From Spirochaetaceae bacterium (GTDB lineage Bacteria > Spirochaetota > Spirochaetia > DSM-27196 > PWMO01), in assembly GCA_007693325.1 (NCBI GenBank), contig REDW01000074.1, positions 1 to 52,451 on the forward strand: 52,451 bases of DNA, read 5' to 3'. The position numbers and the translations under genes are program-made. The stretch's first letter is position 1. Each line of letters begins with the position of its first letter. Of the stretch, positions 7,852 through 16,426 are shown in pieces. The notes beneath the pieces are model-generated. The model worked only from the letters and a program-made list of their open reading frames with translations, was not told where the DNA came from and did no database searches.

Positions 7852-9274
7852 AGAGACACTCAGTTACGACGACGTACTTCTGCTACCGTCATACGCGGAT
7901 TTTCTGCCCGGCGAGACTTCGGTCAAGACCACCCTGCTGCCCGGCATTGAGCTCAACATCCCGATACTTTCTGCGGCAATGGACACGGTAACCGAAGACC
8001 GGCTTGCCATTGCGCTGGCTCTGCAGGGTGGGGTAGGTGTGATTCACCGCAATCTTGCACCAGCTGAACAGGCCCGCCAGGTTGGCATGGTGAAGCGCTT
8101 TCTTAACTGGATTATCGAATCTCCGGTTACCGTTGAGCAACAGCAGACCGTTCACGAGGTGTGGGAGATCATGTCGAGCTACCGCATCTCAGGGCTTCCG
8201 GTAGTGTGCGACGGAAAACTGTGTGGAATCATTACCAGCCGTGATCTGCGCTTCTGCCGCGACTACACGCTCAAAGTCAGCGACGTGATGACGCCCAATC
8301 CGATTGTTGAGGTTGGAAGACCGGACATAGAGAGCGCCAAGGCGAAGTTTGACTTGCACAAGATCGAGAAGCTGCCGGTGGTAGACAGCAACAACCGCCT
8401 GACCGGCCTGATCACGGTCAAGGACCTGGAGAAGCACAACGAGTTTCCGCACGCTGCAACCGATTCCGGTGGGCGCCTGCTGGTCGGAGCCGCAATTTCG
8501 CCAAATGACATTGACGAACGCCTGCCGCTGCTGAAAGAGAGCAAGGTGGACTTCGTTGTGCTCGATACTGCGCACGGCGATTCAAAAGGCGTGCTGCAAG
8601 CGGTAACGCATGTCAAATCGAAGTACGCGGTTGCTGTCATTGGAGGCAACGTTGCCACACGCGAGGGAACCCGCCGCATGATCGAAGCCGGCGCCGACGC
8701 CGTCAAAGTAGGCGTAGGCCCGGGCTCAATCTGCACCACGCGCGTGGTTGCAGGCATTGGGGTACCGCAGTTCTCCGCGGTTGCGTGGGCAGTCGAAGAG
8801 GCCGCCGCCAGTAAGACGCCTGTTGTAGCCGACGGCGGGATCAAGTACTCCGGCGATCTGGTCAAGGCAATAGCTGCGGGAGCTCACACGGTGATGATCG
8901 GCAACCTGTTTGCCGGTCTGAAAGAGTCCCCCGGGCGCGAGATCATCTACGAAGGGCGGATCTTCAAGAGCTATCGAGGCATGGGGTCGATCGGTGCCAT
9001 GCGCCAGGGATCATCCGACCGTTACGGTCACAGCGACAGCGAAGAACCGGTGCCCGAGGGCGTTGAAGGCCGGGTACCGTACAAGGGAGAGCTGCAACCT
9101 TTTGTGCATCAGCTTGTCACCGGTTTGCGCAAGGGCATGGGGTATTGCGGCTGCCGCACAATTGAGCAATTGCGCGATTACCGTAACTTCATTAAGATAT
9201 CGGCGGCCGGACTGAAAGAGGGACATGTGCACGACGTCATGATCACCCAGGAACCGCCAAACTACTCGCGCTGA
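7844..9274 (+). CDS. guaB: IMP dehydrogenase
   Basis: GuaB oxidises IMP to XMP with NAD, the committed step to GMP. The protein starts [20 protein letters not shown], the classic IMPDH N terminus. It contains a Bateman pair of CBS domains (about residues 95-205) and the active-site loop [13 protein letters not shown] with the catalytic cysteine near residue 305. The flap [16 protein letters not shown] follows. Two consecutive GTG codons occur at 7841 and 7844; the second is chosen because AAGGAG ends 7 nt before it. It overlaps purB and precedes purA by 26 bp. CBS domains usually bind adenine or guanine nucleotides as allosteric sensors. Confidence 0.96.
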   Translation: MLEETLSYDDVLLLPSYADFLPGETSVKTTLLPGIELNIPILSAAMDTVTEDRLAIALALQGGVGVIHRNLAPAEQARQVGMVKRFLNWIIESPVTVEQQQTVHEVWEIMSSYRISGLPVVCDGKLCGIITSRDLRFCRDYTLKVSDVMTPNPIVEVGRPDIESAKAKFDLHKIEKLPVVDSNNRLTGLITVKDLEKHNEFPHAATDSGGRLLVGAAISPNDIDERLPLLKESKVDFVVLDTAHGDSKGVLQAVTHVKSKYAVAVIGGNVATREGTRRMIEAGADAVKVGVGPGSICTTRVVAGIGVPQFSAVAWAVEEAAASKTPVVADGGIKYSGDLVKAIAAGAHTVMIGNLFAGLKESPGREIIYEGRIFKSYRGMGSIGAMRQGSSDRYGHSDSEEPVPEGVEGRVPYKGELQPFVHQLVTGLRKGMGYCGCRTIEQLRDYRNFIKISAAGLKEGHVHDVMITQEPPNYSR

Positions 9275-9300
9275 CAGGCGGACAATCGGAAGGACCAGAC

Positions 9301-10530
9301 ATGAATCTTGTAGTAATTGGTGCCCAGTGGGGCGATGAAGGAAAAGGCAAGGTAGTTGACTACCTGTCCGACGGGGCAGACGTTACGGTGCGTTTTTCGG
9401 GCGGCGCCAACGCGGGGCACACCATCGTCCGCGATGACAAAGTATACAAACTGCATCTGGTGCCGTCGGGCATAGTAACCCCGGACAAGACCGTTGTACT
9501 CGGCAGTGGCATGGTCATCGATCCCGAGGCGCTGTTTGCCGAGTTGCACGAGCTCACCAACCTGGGGGTGCTCTGGGAAGGACGGGTACTGATATCAGAC
9601 CGGGCTCACGTTGTGCTGCCCGCGTACCGGCAACTGGATGTTGAACTCGATCAGAAGCGAGCCGAGCCAATTGGTACCACCGGCCGCGGTATTGGCGTAG
9701 CGTACTCCAGGAAAGCGATGCGCGACGGCTACCGCATGGTCGACATCCTGGAACAGGATGTCTTTGAGACTATCGACGCCCAGGACCGTGAGTTTCTGGA
9801 ACAGTATCGGGCTCCGCTTGCAGACATGGTCATCGATATACAGCGCTACATGGAGCTCAAGGGCAACAAGACCGTGTTACTCGAAGGAGCACAGGGTGCT
9901 CTGCTGGATCTCGATCTCGGCACCTATCCGTACGTCTCCTCCGGCTGCTCGGCCGCTGCCGGCGCTTCGCTGGGAAGCGGCATCGGTCCGCGCGCAATCG
10001 ACAGGGTCGTCGGTGTCTTCAAGGCGTACTCCACCCGCGTCGGCAACGGCCCTTTTCCGAGCGAGTTTCAGCCCAACCGTGACGGCCGCCTGACCGAGCA
10101 TATCCGCGAGGTCGGCAACGAGTACGGGGTGACCACCGGACGCCCGCGGCGCTGCGGCTACCTTGATCTTGTAGCGCTGCGTTACATCTGCCGCAGCAAC
10201 TCGATCGATTCGCTGGCGCTGACCCATATCGATGTCTACGATGATCTGGACGAGGTCAAAGTGTGCGTTGCCTACGACATAGAGCAGTCCAGCATAGATA
10301 GCTTTCCGGCATCTCGCGGTGCTCTCAACAAGGCGCAGCCGGTTACCAAGAGATTTGCGGGCTGGAAAACATCGTTGTCCGGGGTTACTTCGTACAAAGA
10401 CCTGCCGGTTGCGGCGCAAGACTACATCGCATTCATCGAACAGTACACCGGTGTTCCTGTCGACATCGTTTCGGTTGGAGCTGACCGTCAGCAGACCATC
10501 GTAAGACGTGATCCATGGACACAATCCTGA
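9301..10530 (+). CDS. purA: Adenylosuccinate synthetase
   Basis: PurA joins IMP and aspartate using GTP to form adenylosuccinate, the first step to AMP. The 409-residue chain begins MNLVVIGAQWGDEGKGKVVD, containing the P-loop-like GDEGKGK with the catalytic Asp and the GGANAGHT segment with the catalytic His. A GGAAGGA ribosome site precedes the ATG. The length is slightly below the usual 425-435 residues, but N- and C-terminal motifs are complete. It overlaps guaA by 16 bp, so the enzymes drawing IMP into AMP and into GMP are encoded side by side. Confidence 0.96.
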   Translation: MNLVVIGAQWGDEGKGKVVDYLSDGADVTVRFSGGANAGHTIVRDDKVYKLHLVPSGIVTPDKTVVLGSGMVIDPEALFAELHELTNLGVLWEGRVLISDRAHVVLPAYRQLDVELDQKRAEPIGTTGRGIGVAYSRKAMRDGYRMVDILEQDVFETIDAQDREFLEQYRAPLADMVIDIQRYMELKGNKTVLLEGAQGALLDLDLGTYPYVSSGCSAAAGASLGSGIGPRAIDRVVGVFKAYSTRVGNGPFPSEFQPNRDGRLTEHIREVGNEYGVTTGRPRRCGYLDLVALRYICRSNSIDSLALTHIDVYDDLDEVKVCVAYDIEQSSIDSFPASRGALNKAQPVTKRFAGWKTSLSGVTSYKDLPVAAQDYIAFIEQYTGVPVDIVSVGADRQQTIVRRDPWTQS

Positions 10531-12065
10531 TTCTCGATTTCGGCAGTCAAACCACGCAGTTGATCGGCCGCCGAATTCGTGATCTCGGCGTGCACAGCAG
10601 CATCGTAGCTGGTGATACCGCGATCGAAGATTCGCTGTTGCGCGACGTCAAAGGTATTATTCTGTCCGGCAGTCCCGCGTCGGTAGCTGACAGCGACGCC
10701 CCCGTCCCCGATTCTCGAGTATACCAGTGTGGCGTACCGCTGCTCGGTATCTGTTACGGACTGCAGCGCCTGGTGGCGGATCACGGCGGAACGGTTGATG
10801 CCACGGTAGCACGCGAATACGGGCGCAGCCGCCAACACTACCGCAGGCAGCATCCGCTCTTCAAAGGCGTTCCCGACGGATTTGTCTCCTGGATGAGTCA
10901 CGGAGACAGCATCCGGGAGCTGCCTGCCGACGCCACCCTGATTGCCGAGTCGGAGCACGGACTGCCCGGGTGCATCTCATTTGCTCAGACCAACAGCGTG
11001 GGCATTCAGTTTCACCCCGAGGTAACGCACTGTGAGTACGGGGACACTATTCTGGAGAACTTTGCGGTCGGCATCTGCGGCGCCCGGCGGCAGTGGACCG
11101 TGCAGCACTACCTGGAGCTCGAAGGCCGGCGGGTGCGCCAGCAGGTTGGTTCGGATCCGGTACTGCTGCTGATCTCCGGCGGGGTGGACTCTACGGTGGC
11201 CGCGGCATTGCTGTTGCAGGTGCTCGATCCGCAGCAGGTACACTTGATGTACATCGACACCGGCCTGATGCGGCATCGTGAGAGCGAGGAAGTGGAGCGC
11301 GGGTTGCGTGACCTTGGAGCCCGTCATCTCTATTTGATTAACGCTGAAGAGCGCTTCCTGTCCCGTCTGGCAGGCATCAGTGACCCGGAACAGAAGCGCG
11401 CTGTCATCGGGGACGCCTTCATCGAAGTTCAGCAGCAGGAAGTGGCCCGTCACATCAGCGGTGACTATTTTTTGGCCCAGGGCACCCTCTATACCGACCT
11501 GATCGAGTCAGGACGCGGGGTGGGCACCAAAGCCAAGGTGATCAAGTCACACCACAACGTACGTTCACCGCTGGTTGAGGCCAAGCGCGCCGCGGGACGG
11601 ATCGTCGAGCCGCTGTCCGGGCTCTACAAGGATGAAGTTCGCCGTCTCGGCAAACTGCTCGGTGTTGCCGCGCACACCGTTGACCGCCATCCGTTCCCCG
11701 GGCCGGGACTGGCGGTACGAATCCTGGGCGAGGTCAACCGTGAGAAATGCGATATTCTGCGCGCGGTCGATGACATCTACCTCTCGCAACTGCGTTCTCG
11801 TGGACTCTATCACCAGATCTGGCAGGCGTTCAGCGTTCTGTTGCCGGTGCGCTCCACCGGAGTTACCGGGGACGCGCGCGGTTACGGCTACGTGGCTGCT
11901 TTGCGCGCCGTTATATCACGCGACGGGATGACTGCCGATGTTTATCCGTTTCCGCCGCAGGATCTGCTGGAGATATCCGCTTTGATAACCAACCGCGTGC
12001 CGGAGGTTGGCCGGGTGGTCTATGATGTTTCCAGCAAGCCTCCGGCCACTATTGAGTGGGAGTAG
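10515..12065 (+). CDS. guaA: GMP synthase (glutamine-hydrolysing)
   Basis: GuaA aminates XMP to GMP with ATP and glutamine. The N-terminal class I amidotransferase domain has the catalytic cysteine in LLGICYGLQ (Cys80) and the histidine in IQFHPEVTH. The ATP pyrophosphatase domain has ISGGVDSTVAA near residue 220, and the C-terminal dimerisation domain ends KPPATIEWE, the conserved XMP-binding tail. The length, 516 residues, is normal. The gene overlaps purA at its 5' end, and its last 17 bp overlap a convergent metallophosphoesterase gene. It closes the purine cluster. Confidence 0.96.
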   Translation: MDTILILDFGSQTTQLIGRRIRDLGVHSSIVAGDTAIEDSLLRDVKGIILSGSPASVADSDAPVPDSRVYQCGVPLLGICYGLQRLVADHGGTVDATVAREYGRSRQHYRRQHPLFKGVPDGFVSWMSHGDSIRELPADATLIAESEHGLPGCISFAQTNSVGIQFHPEVTHCEYGDTILENFAVGICGARRQWTVQHYLELEGRRVRQQVGSDPVLLLISGGVDSTVAAALLLQVLDPQQVHLMYIDTGLMRHRESEEVERGLRDLGARHLYLINAEERFLSRLAGISDPEQKRAVIGDAFIEVQQQEVARHISGDYFLAQGTLYTDLIESGRGVGTKAKVIKSHHNVRSPLVEAKRAAGRIVEPLSGLYKDEVRRLGKLLGVAAHTVDRHPFPGPGLAVRILGEVNREKCDILRAVDDIYLSQLRSRGLYHQIWQAFSVLLPVRSTGVTGDARGYGYVAALRAVISRDGMTADVYPFPPQDLLEISALITNRVPEVGRVVYDVSSKPPATIEWE

Positions 12066-13371
12066 CGTCTCTCCGGTCCGACAGCACAAAGCGAGCGGGA
12101 ATACGCGTGGTATCCACAGCGCGTCTGCGTAGCGTGAGCAACCGCTGTAAGGCGGTAAGCTCGCGTTCCACCTGCTTGGGTATGGCGTACCGCTCAATAA
12201 CAATCCCTCCAGGCTCGCTGTAGACGCGGAAGTATCCGATACGAAACGAGGGGTAGTACACATCGGGTACCAGGGTCCATTTGCTGCGCAGACGCGTCAG
12301 CCGCTTGAGCCAGGTCCCGGTGTTGATCACCGCGCGTCCATCGAGCACCGTCAGCGACGGATTATGTGTGTGGCCGTAAACAAAAACCGCCACATCCGGG
12401 TTGGCACGGAATACCTCGGCCGCCGCGTCGAGGTAGCGCTTGTCTTTCTGCTGACGTTTCCTGCTGGTGAACCGTAGCTCGTATCGTTCCAACGTACGAC
12501 GGAAGTCTCTGATCAGGATCCAGACCGGTACGGCAACAATGAGTACCACCAGTAACGCGCTGAGATTCAGCGCCACGAAGTAGCGGATGGGCGTCCCCAG
12601 AAGCGGTGCGCGATAAAGCCACTCGTCACGAAAGATGGTTGTTGGCACCAGCGAGAACGATTCCAGCATCGTTCCCAGAAAGATAAGCAGGCTAATTCCA
12701 GTGAACAGCAGGAACGGTAGCGCGATATAACGCAATACCGGATGCATCTCACGATAGAAGTAATTCGACAGCAACCAGTTCGGAACGTTTTCGCTGGGAT
12801 TGACGGCTTCCATATCCACCAGCCAATCGCGCTTGCCCAATGTGGAACGTTCGGCCGCCGCGCGCACCAGCTTGCGCGTGATGAAGTACCCGACAGGGTT
12901 GGCGTGGGGATCGTGCCACGGCTCAAAACGGTTGAAGCTATCATGTTGATTGCCGTGCTCGACCCAGATTTTGCGCCCGCCACAGCTGCGGGTGATTGCG
13001 TAGTCCTGTTCGAGCACCATGTTGTATTCGGCCAGCTTGGCCACAAACTCCGCCTCGCAGGCCAGGTCGTGATCATGGTTGCCGGCGGTAACGGTGATGC
13101 GAACATGGCGTCCGGTTTCTTTGAACTGGCCAAAGATCGCCGGATGGTCGGCGGCAATGCGGTCCACCATTGCCGGGCCGTGGACCCCGGTGAGTTCCCA
13201 GAAACCAAAGGTGTCGCCAAGCAGCACGAGTTCCACCGCAGCGGCAGCACCGCGCGCGTACCGATCGAGTTGTTGCAGAAATTCGATCAATTCTGCTTCA
13301 AACTCGCATTCTCCCAGGCCGGCGTCGCCACCGATATGCAGATCGCTGATGAAGTAGTACTCAGTTTCCAT
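12049..13371 (-). CDS. Membrane metallophosphoesterase with transmembrane insertion
   Basis: This is a calcineurin-like phosphoesterase. Its dimetal motifs appear in order: DLHIGG (residue 10), GDTFGFWE (about 52), AGNHDHD (about 95), a histidine in VEHGNQHD, and GHTHNPS (about 344). The combination is like UDP-2,3-diacylglucosamine hydrolase relatives, but the 440-residue length is nearly double. The extra sequence includes two hydrophobic helices at about 218-245 and 264-288, inserted between the fourth and last catalytic motifs, so the active site is assembled around a membrane hairpin. The substrate is unknown; a phospholipid or lipid A precursor is plausible. It converges on guaA with a 17-bp coding overlap and is divergent from the sulfatase-like gene. 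Confidence 0.8.
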   Translation of the reverse strand: METEYYFISDLHIGGDAGLGECEFEAELIEFLQQLDRYARGAAAAVELVLLGDTFGFWELTGVHGPAMVDRIAADHPAIFGQFKETGRHVRITVTAGNHDHDLACEAEFVAKLAEYNMVLEQDYAITRSCGGRKIWVEHGNQHDSFNRFEPWHDPHANPVGYFITRKLVRAAAERSTLGKRDWLVDMEAVNPSENVPNWLLSNYFYREMHPVLRYIALPFLLFTGISLLIFLGTMLESFSLVPTTIFRDEWLYRAPLLGTPIRYFVALNLSALLVVLIVAVPVWILIRDFRRTLERYELRFTSRKRQQKDKRYLDAAAEVFRANPDVAVFVYGHTHNPSLTVLDGRAVINTGTWLKRLTRLRSKWTLVPDVYYPSFRIGYFRVYSEPGGIVIERYAIPKQVERELTALQRLLTLRRRAVDTTRIPARFVLSDRRDATPTQ

Positions 13372-13375
13372 AGGA

Positions 13376-13403
13376 CTGCTACAGTGTAACCCCAGGCTGT
13401 CAA
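13376..13403 (-). promoter_or_regulatory. Candidate promoter of the metallophosphoesterase gene
   Basis: On the minus strand a perfect TTGACA (13403-13398) is followed after 16 nt by a weak TAGCAG (13381-13376) that ends 4 nt before the ATG. The -35 is strong and the -10 poor, so the exact start is uncertain, but a leaderless or nearly leaderless message is implied. No Shine-Dalgarno is present. Confidence 0.35.
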
Positions 13404-13437
13404 GATTTCCATATCCCGGCAGCTTGCCGGATCAGGC

Positions 13438-13466
13438 TTGTTTTGCGGACCGCGCTGTAGTACCTT
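13438..13466 (+). promoter_or_regulatory. Candidate promoter of the sulfatase-like gene
   Basis: TTGTTT (13438-13443) and TACCTT (13461-13466) are spaced by 17 nt and the latter ends 9 nt before the ATG at 13476. The decamer CTGTAGTACC here recurs in front of the gene at 25054, and AGTACCTT recurs before the gene starting at 52262 on the other strand. Confidence 0.35.
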
Positions 13467-13475
13467 TGCTCAAGT

Positions 13476-15152
13476 ATGAAAAACGCCTTGAGAGCCGCCT
13501 GCACTCCGACCACGCTGCGAACGGCATTCATCTTCCTGGCGATCCTGCTGACGTTCAATGCAGCGTTGAGTTCTCACCGTTGGATCCCCGCGGTATCGCC
13601 GTTGGCGGTGATTGTTCCCACGGCTGAAAGTCTGGCTCTGCTCTGGCTTGTCATTCTGTCGGTTCATCTCGGCCGGATCAAGCGCGTTATCACCCTTGGA
13701 CTAGTTGCCGCGCTATTCGCAATCATGACCATTTTTTCCGCCGCAGAAGCGTTCTTTCAGTTCATCTATGCGCGCCCGTTCTCCCCTGCTGCCGACCTAC
13801 CAATGGTGCGAGGCGGCCTGCTGCTGCTGTTTGGCGAGATAGGCGCGCTGGCGGATACGCTGGCACCACTGGTGATTGCGCTGATTGTCGTGCTGTTTGC
13901 TGCTGTAGGACTGGCTATCGGCTGTAGCGGATCGCTTCTGCTGCGCCGCTGGGGCTATAGACTACCACCGCGGGTAATCGCGTTGAGCGCAACGCTACCG
14001 CTGCTGGTTGGGCTGGCCGCGCCGCAGCTGTTGTCAGCCGACCTGGTGCGTTCACTGGCCGGCGATGACGGCATTGACTTTGTCGATGCGGTGGAATACT
14101 CCGAGCGGCGAAATGAACGTGTCGAAGCTGAACCCGAGGCCGCGGATTACGCGTTTGCGGGGCTGCTTGATCGCGACATCTATGTCTTTGTGATCGAAGC
14201 CTACGGTTACGCCGCCTTCAGCCGCGACGAGCTATACCGCCAATTAGCGCCGGATTTTGCGCGCTTCAGCGAGGTCCTCGAGCGTCACGGCTACGGCATA
14301 AAGAGCAATTACCTGCTCGCCCCGGTTGCCGGCGGCTTCTCATGGCTGGCCGAGGCAACCTTTCTCAGTGGACAGTGGATCAACACGCAGCCGCGGTTCG
14401 AGCAACTCTACGAGAACCAGGTCACAACGCTGTCAGGGATGCTGCACGACGGCGGGTATTACACGTTTACGCTGCGCCCCGGGACGGTACACGGCTCGTG
14501 GCCGGAAGCGTGGGACCTCTATCGGTTTGAAGAGGCGCTGGTGGCCTACGAAGGAGACTTTGATTACCACGGCCCGGGGTTCTCGTACGTTCCCATAACC
14601 GACCAGTTCGCTATCTGGAAAGCGCACAAACATATTGAGCAAGCCCAAGCCCCCGGTGGCGCAGCGCACCAGCGGCCGCTGCTGGCCTACTACCAGCTGG
14701 TCAGCAGCCACACACCATTCAACCGCATTCCGCCGTACATCGAAGAGTGGGACGCACTCGGCGATGGAACGATCTATCATGAACGCTCGGATGAGATCCT
14801 CACATTTGACAACACCTGGGGCGGAGGCAGCCAGCTGGATGAAGGGTTTGTGGCCTCGATATCGTACGTGTTCACCGTGCTCAGCGAGTACATCGATCGA
14901 TTCATGGATCACGATCGCAGTCCGATCATTATTGTCTTTGGTGACCATCAGCCGCAACGTCCGATCCGAGAGCAGGACGCGCACCTTTCGGTTCCGATAC
15001 ACATCGCCTCGCGCGATGCAGAGATTCTGCAGCGGTTTGCCCGCTATGGCTATACCCAGGGCATTCGTGGAGAGCAGCCGGCGCCGCACCCGCGTATGAG
15101 CGAGTTCTTTCCGATGTTTGCCGAGCTGGCCCGTGACACCGCTCAGCGTTGA
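13476..15152 (+). CDS. Membrane-anchored sulfatase/alkaline phosphatase superfamily protein
   Basis: The 558-residue protein has five N-terminal hydrophobic helices (about residues 15-190) and a large extracytoplasmic domain of the sulfatase/phosphotransferase fold. That domain starts IYVFVIEAYG near residue 233, has GGFSWLAEATFLSG near 288, where the serine is the likely nucleophile position, and ends with the metal-binding FGDHQP. This topology is that of LtaS- and OpgB-like enzymes that transfer or remove phosphoglycerol or phosphoethanolamine groups in the periplasm. The usual Thr of LtaS is not evident, so substrate prediction is unsafe. The gene stands alone, divergent from a membrane phosphoesterase; both could act on envelope lipids. 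Confidence 0.72.
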   Translation: MKNALRAACTPTTLRTAFIFLAILLTFNAALSSHRWIPAVSPLAVIVPTAESLALLWLVILSVHLGRIKRVITLGLVAALFAIMTIFSAAEAFFQFIYARPFSPAADLPMVRGGLLLLFGEIGALADTLAPLVIALIVVLFAAVGLAIGCSGSLLLRRWGYRLPPRVIALSATLPLLVGLAAPQLLSADLVRSLAGDDGIDFVDAVEYSERRNERVEAEPEAADYAFAGLLDRDIYVFVIEAYGYAAFSRDELYRQLAPDFARFSEVLERHGYGIKSNYLLAPVAGGFSWLAEATFLSGQWINTQPRFEQLYENQVTTLSGMLHDGGYYTFTLRPGTVHGSWPEAWDLYRFEEALVAYEGDFDYHGPGFSYVPITDQFAIWKAHKHIEQAQAPGGAAHQRPLLAYYQLVSSHTPFNRIPPYIEEWDALGDGTIYHERSDEILTFDNTWGGGSQLDEGFVASISYVFTVLSEYIDRFMDHDRSPIIIVFGDHQPQRPIREQDAHLSVPIHIASRDAEILQRFARYGYTQGIRGEQPAPHPRMSEFFPMFAELARDTAQR

Positions 15153-15175
15153 TACGCTCGGCTTTGGACTACTGA

Positions 15176-15204
15176 TTGCACGTTTGCCGATGCGGGTATA
15201 GGAT
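15176..15204 (+). promoter_or_regulatory. Candidate promoter of the SerA-like gene
   Basis: TTGCAC (15176-15181) and TAGGAT (15199-15204) are 17 nt apart, each 4 of 6 to consensus. Transcription would begin at about the ATG at 15211, again without a ribosome-binding leader. Confidence 0.35.
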
Positions 15205-15210
15205 ACCACT

Positions 15211-16407
15211 ATGAAGGTACTTATCGCAGATTCAATGCCGGATCATGCGGTCGACGAGCTCACAAGCGCCGGCCTCGAGGTGTCATACCAGCCGGGGCTC
15301 AGCGCCGCCGATCTGGCAACCGAAATAGGAGCAGCAGCGATTCTGATTGTGCGCTCGACCAAGGTAAGCGCTGATGTCATCCACGCCGCTGAAGACCTCA
15401 GCCTCATCGTCCGTGCCGGAGCGGGAGTCAACACCATCGATCTCGACGCCGCCAACCGGCGCGGTATCTACGTTGCCAACTGCCCGGGAAAGAACTCGAT
15501 TGCCGTAGCCGAACTGACCCTCGGCCTGCTGCTGGCGCTGGATCGCCATATAGCAGATAACGTCAACGATTTCCGTTCCGGCGTCTGGAACAAGGCGTTA
15601 TACTCCAAGGCCAACGGTGTAGCCGGTTTGACCTTTGGCATCATCGGTTTTGGCCAGATCGGCAAAGAGGTTGCCAAACGGGCGCGGGCGTTTGATATGC
15701 GGGTCATTGCGTGGTCACGCTCGCTGACTCACGAGATCGCCGCAGCGCACGGTGTGGGATTCTGCGCCACAATCGAGGATTGTATCAGCGCTTCCGACGT
15801 GGTATCGCTGCACAGCGCTTTGAACAAAGACACACGGGGACTGATAAATGCCGAGCGCCTAGCACAGATGAAACCCGGTGCCATCCTGTTGAATACATCG
15901 CGCGCCGAGCTGGTAGAACAGGACGCGCTGGTAGCCGCGCTCGAGTCCGGCGCCATACGCGCTGGACTGGACGTAATAGCCGACGAACCGGAAGCCAAGA
16001 GCGGCACGGTTGACAGCCCGCTCAAGGATCGGCCTAACGCAGTTGTCACGCACCATATTGGCGCCGCTACCGAGCAGGCGCAGTCCGCGGTAGCCGCCGA
16101 AGCGGTGAGGATCGTGCGTCAGTACAGCAGCAAAGGACAAGTTCCCAACTGGGTCAATCGCAGCAGTTTCACTCCGGCAAAGTGGCAATTGGCAGTGCGC
16201 CACTACGACAGACCCGGGGTGCTCGCAAACGTGCTGACCGAACTGAAGCAGCAGGACATCAACGCCCAGGAGCTGGAAAACGTCATTTTTGAAGGTAATC
16301 ACACCGCCTGCTGTACCATCAAGCTCGACGATAAACCAAGCCAGCAAACGTTGGCGCGCATCAGGGCACGCTCGCAGGAAGTCATCAGCGTAACCCTGTT
16401 TGAGTAA
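15211..16407 (+). CDS. serA: D-3-phosphoglycerate dehydrogenase-like, with C-terminal ACT domain
   Basis: The 398-residue enzyme belongs to the D-isomer 2-hydroxyacid dehydrogenase family. It has the NAD motif FGIIGFGQIGKEVA near residue 145, the catalytic Arg in LNTSRAELVE, and the Glu and His positions in VIADEPEA and THHIGAAT. A C-terminal ACT domain (about 325-398, starting WQLAVRHYDRPGVLANV) suggests serine feedback control, as in SerA. The length fits the short SerA type. It reaches almost to the sigma54 activator gene, 19 bp upstream of its start, so the two may be co-transcribed. A role reducing branched-chain 2-oxoacids is a less likely alternative. Confidence 0.82.
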   Translation: MKVLIADSMPDHAVDELTSAGLEVSYQPGLSAADLATEIGAAAILIVRSTKVSADVIHAAEDLSLIVRAGAGVNTIDLDAANRRGIYVANCPGKNSIAVAELTLGLLLALDRHIADNVNDFRSGVWNKALYSKANGVAGLTFGIIGFGQIGKEVAKRARAFDMRVIAWSRSLTHEIAAAHGVGFCATIEDCISASDVVSLHSALNKDTRGLINAERLAQMKPGAILLNTSRAELVEQDALVAALESGAIRAGLDVIADEPEAKSGTVDSPLKDRPNAVVTHHIGAATEQAQSAVAAEAVRIVRQYSSKGQVPNWVNRSSFTPAKWQLAVRHYDRPGVLANVLTELKQQDINAQELENVIFEGNHTACCTIKLDDKPSQQTLARIRARSQEVISVTLFE

Positions 16408-16426
16408 CGTGACCGGGAGTGACTTC

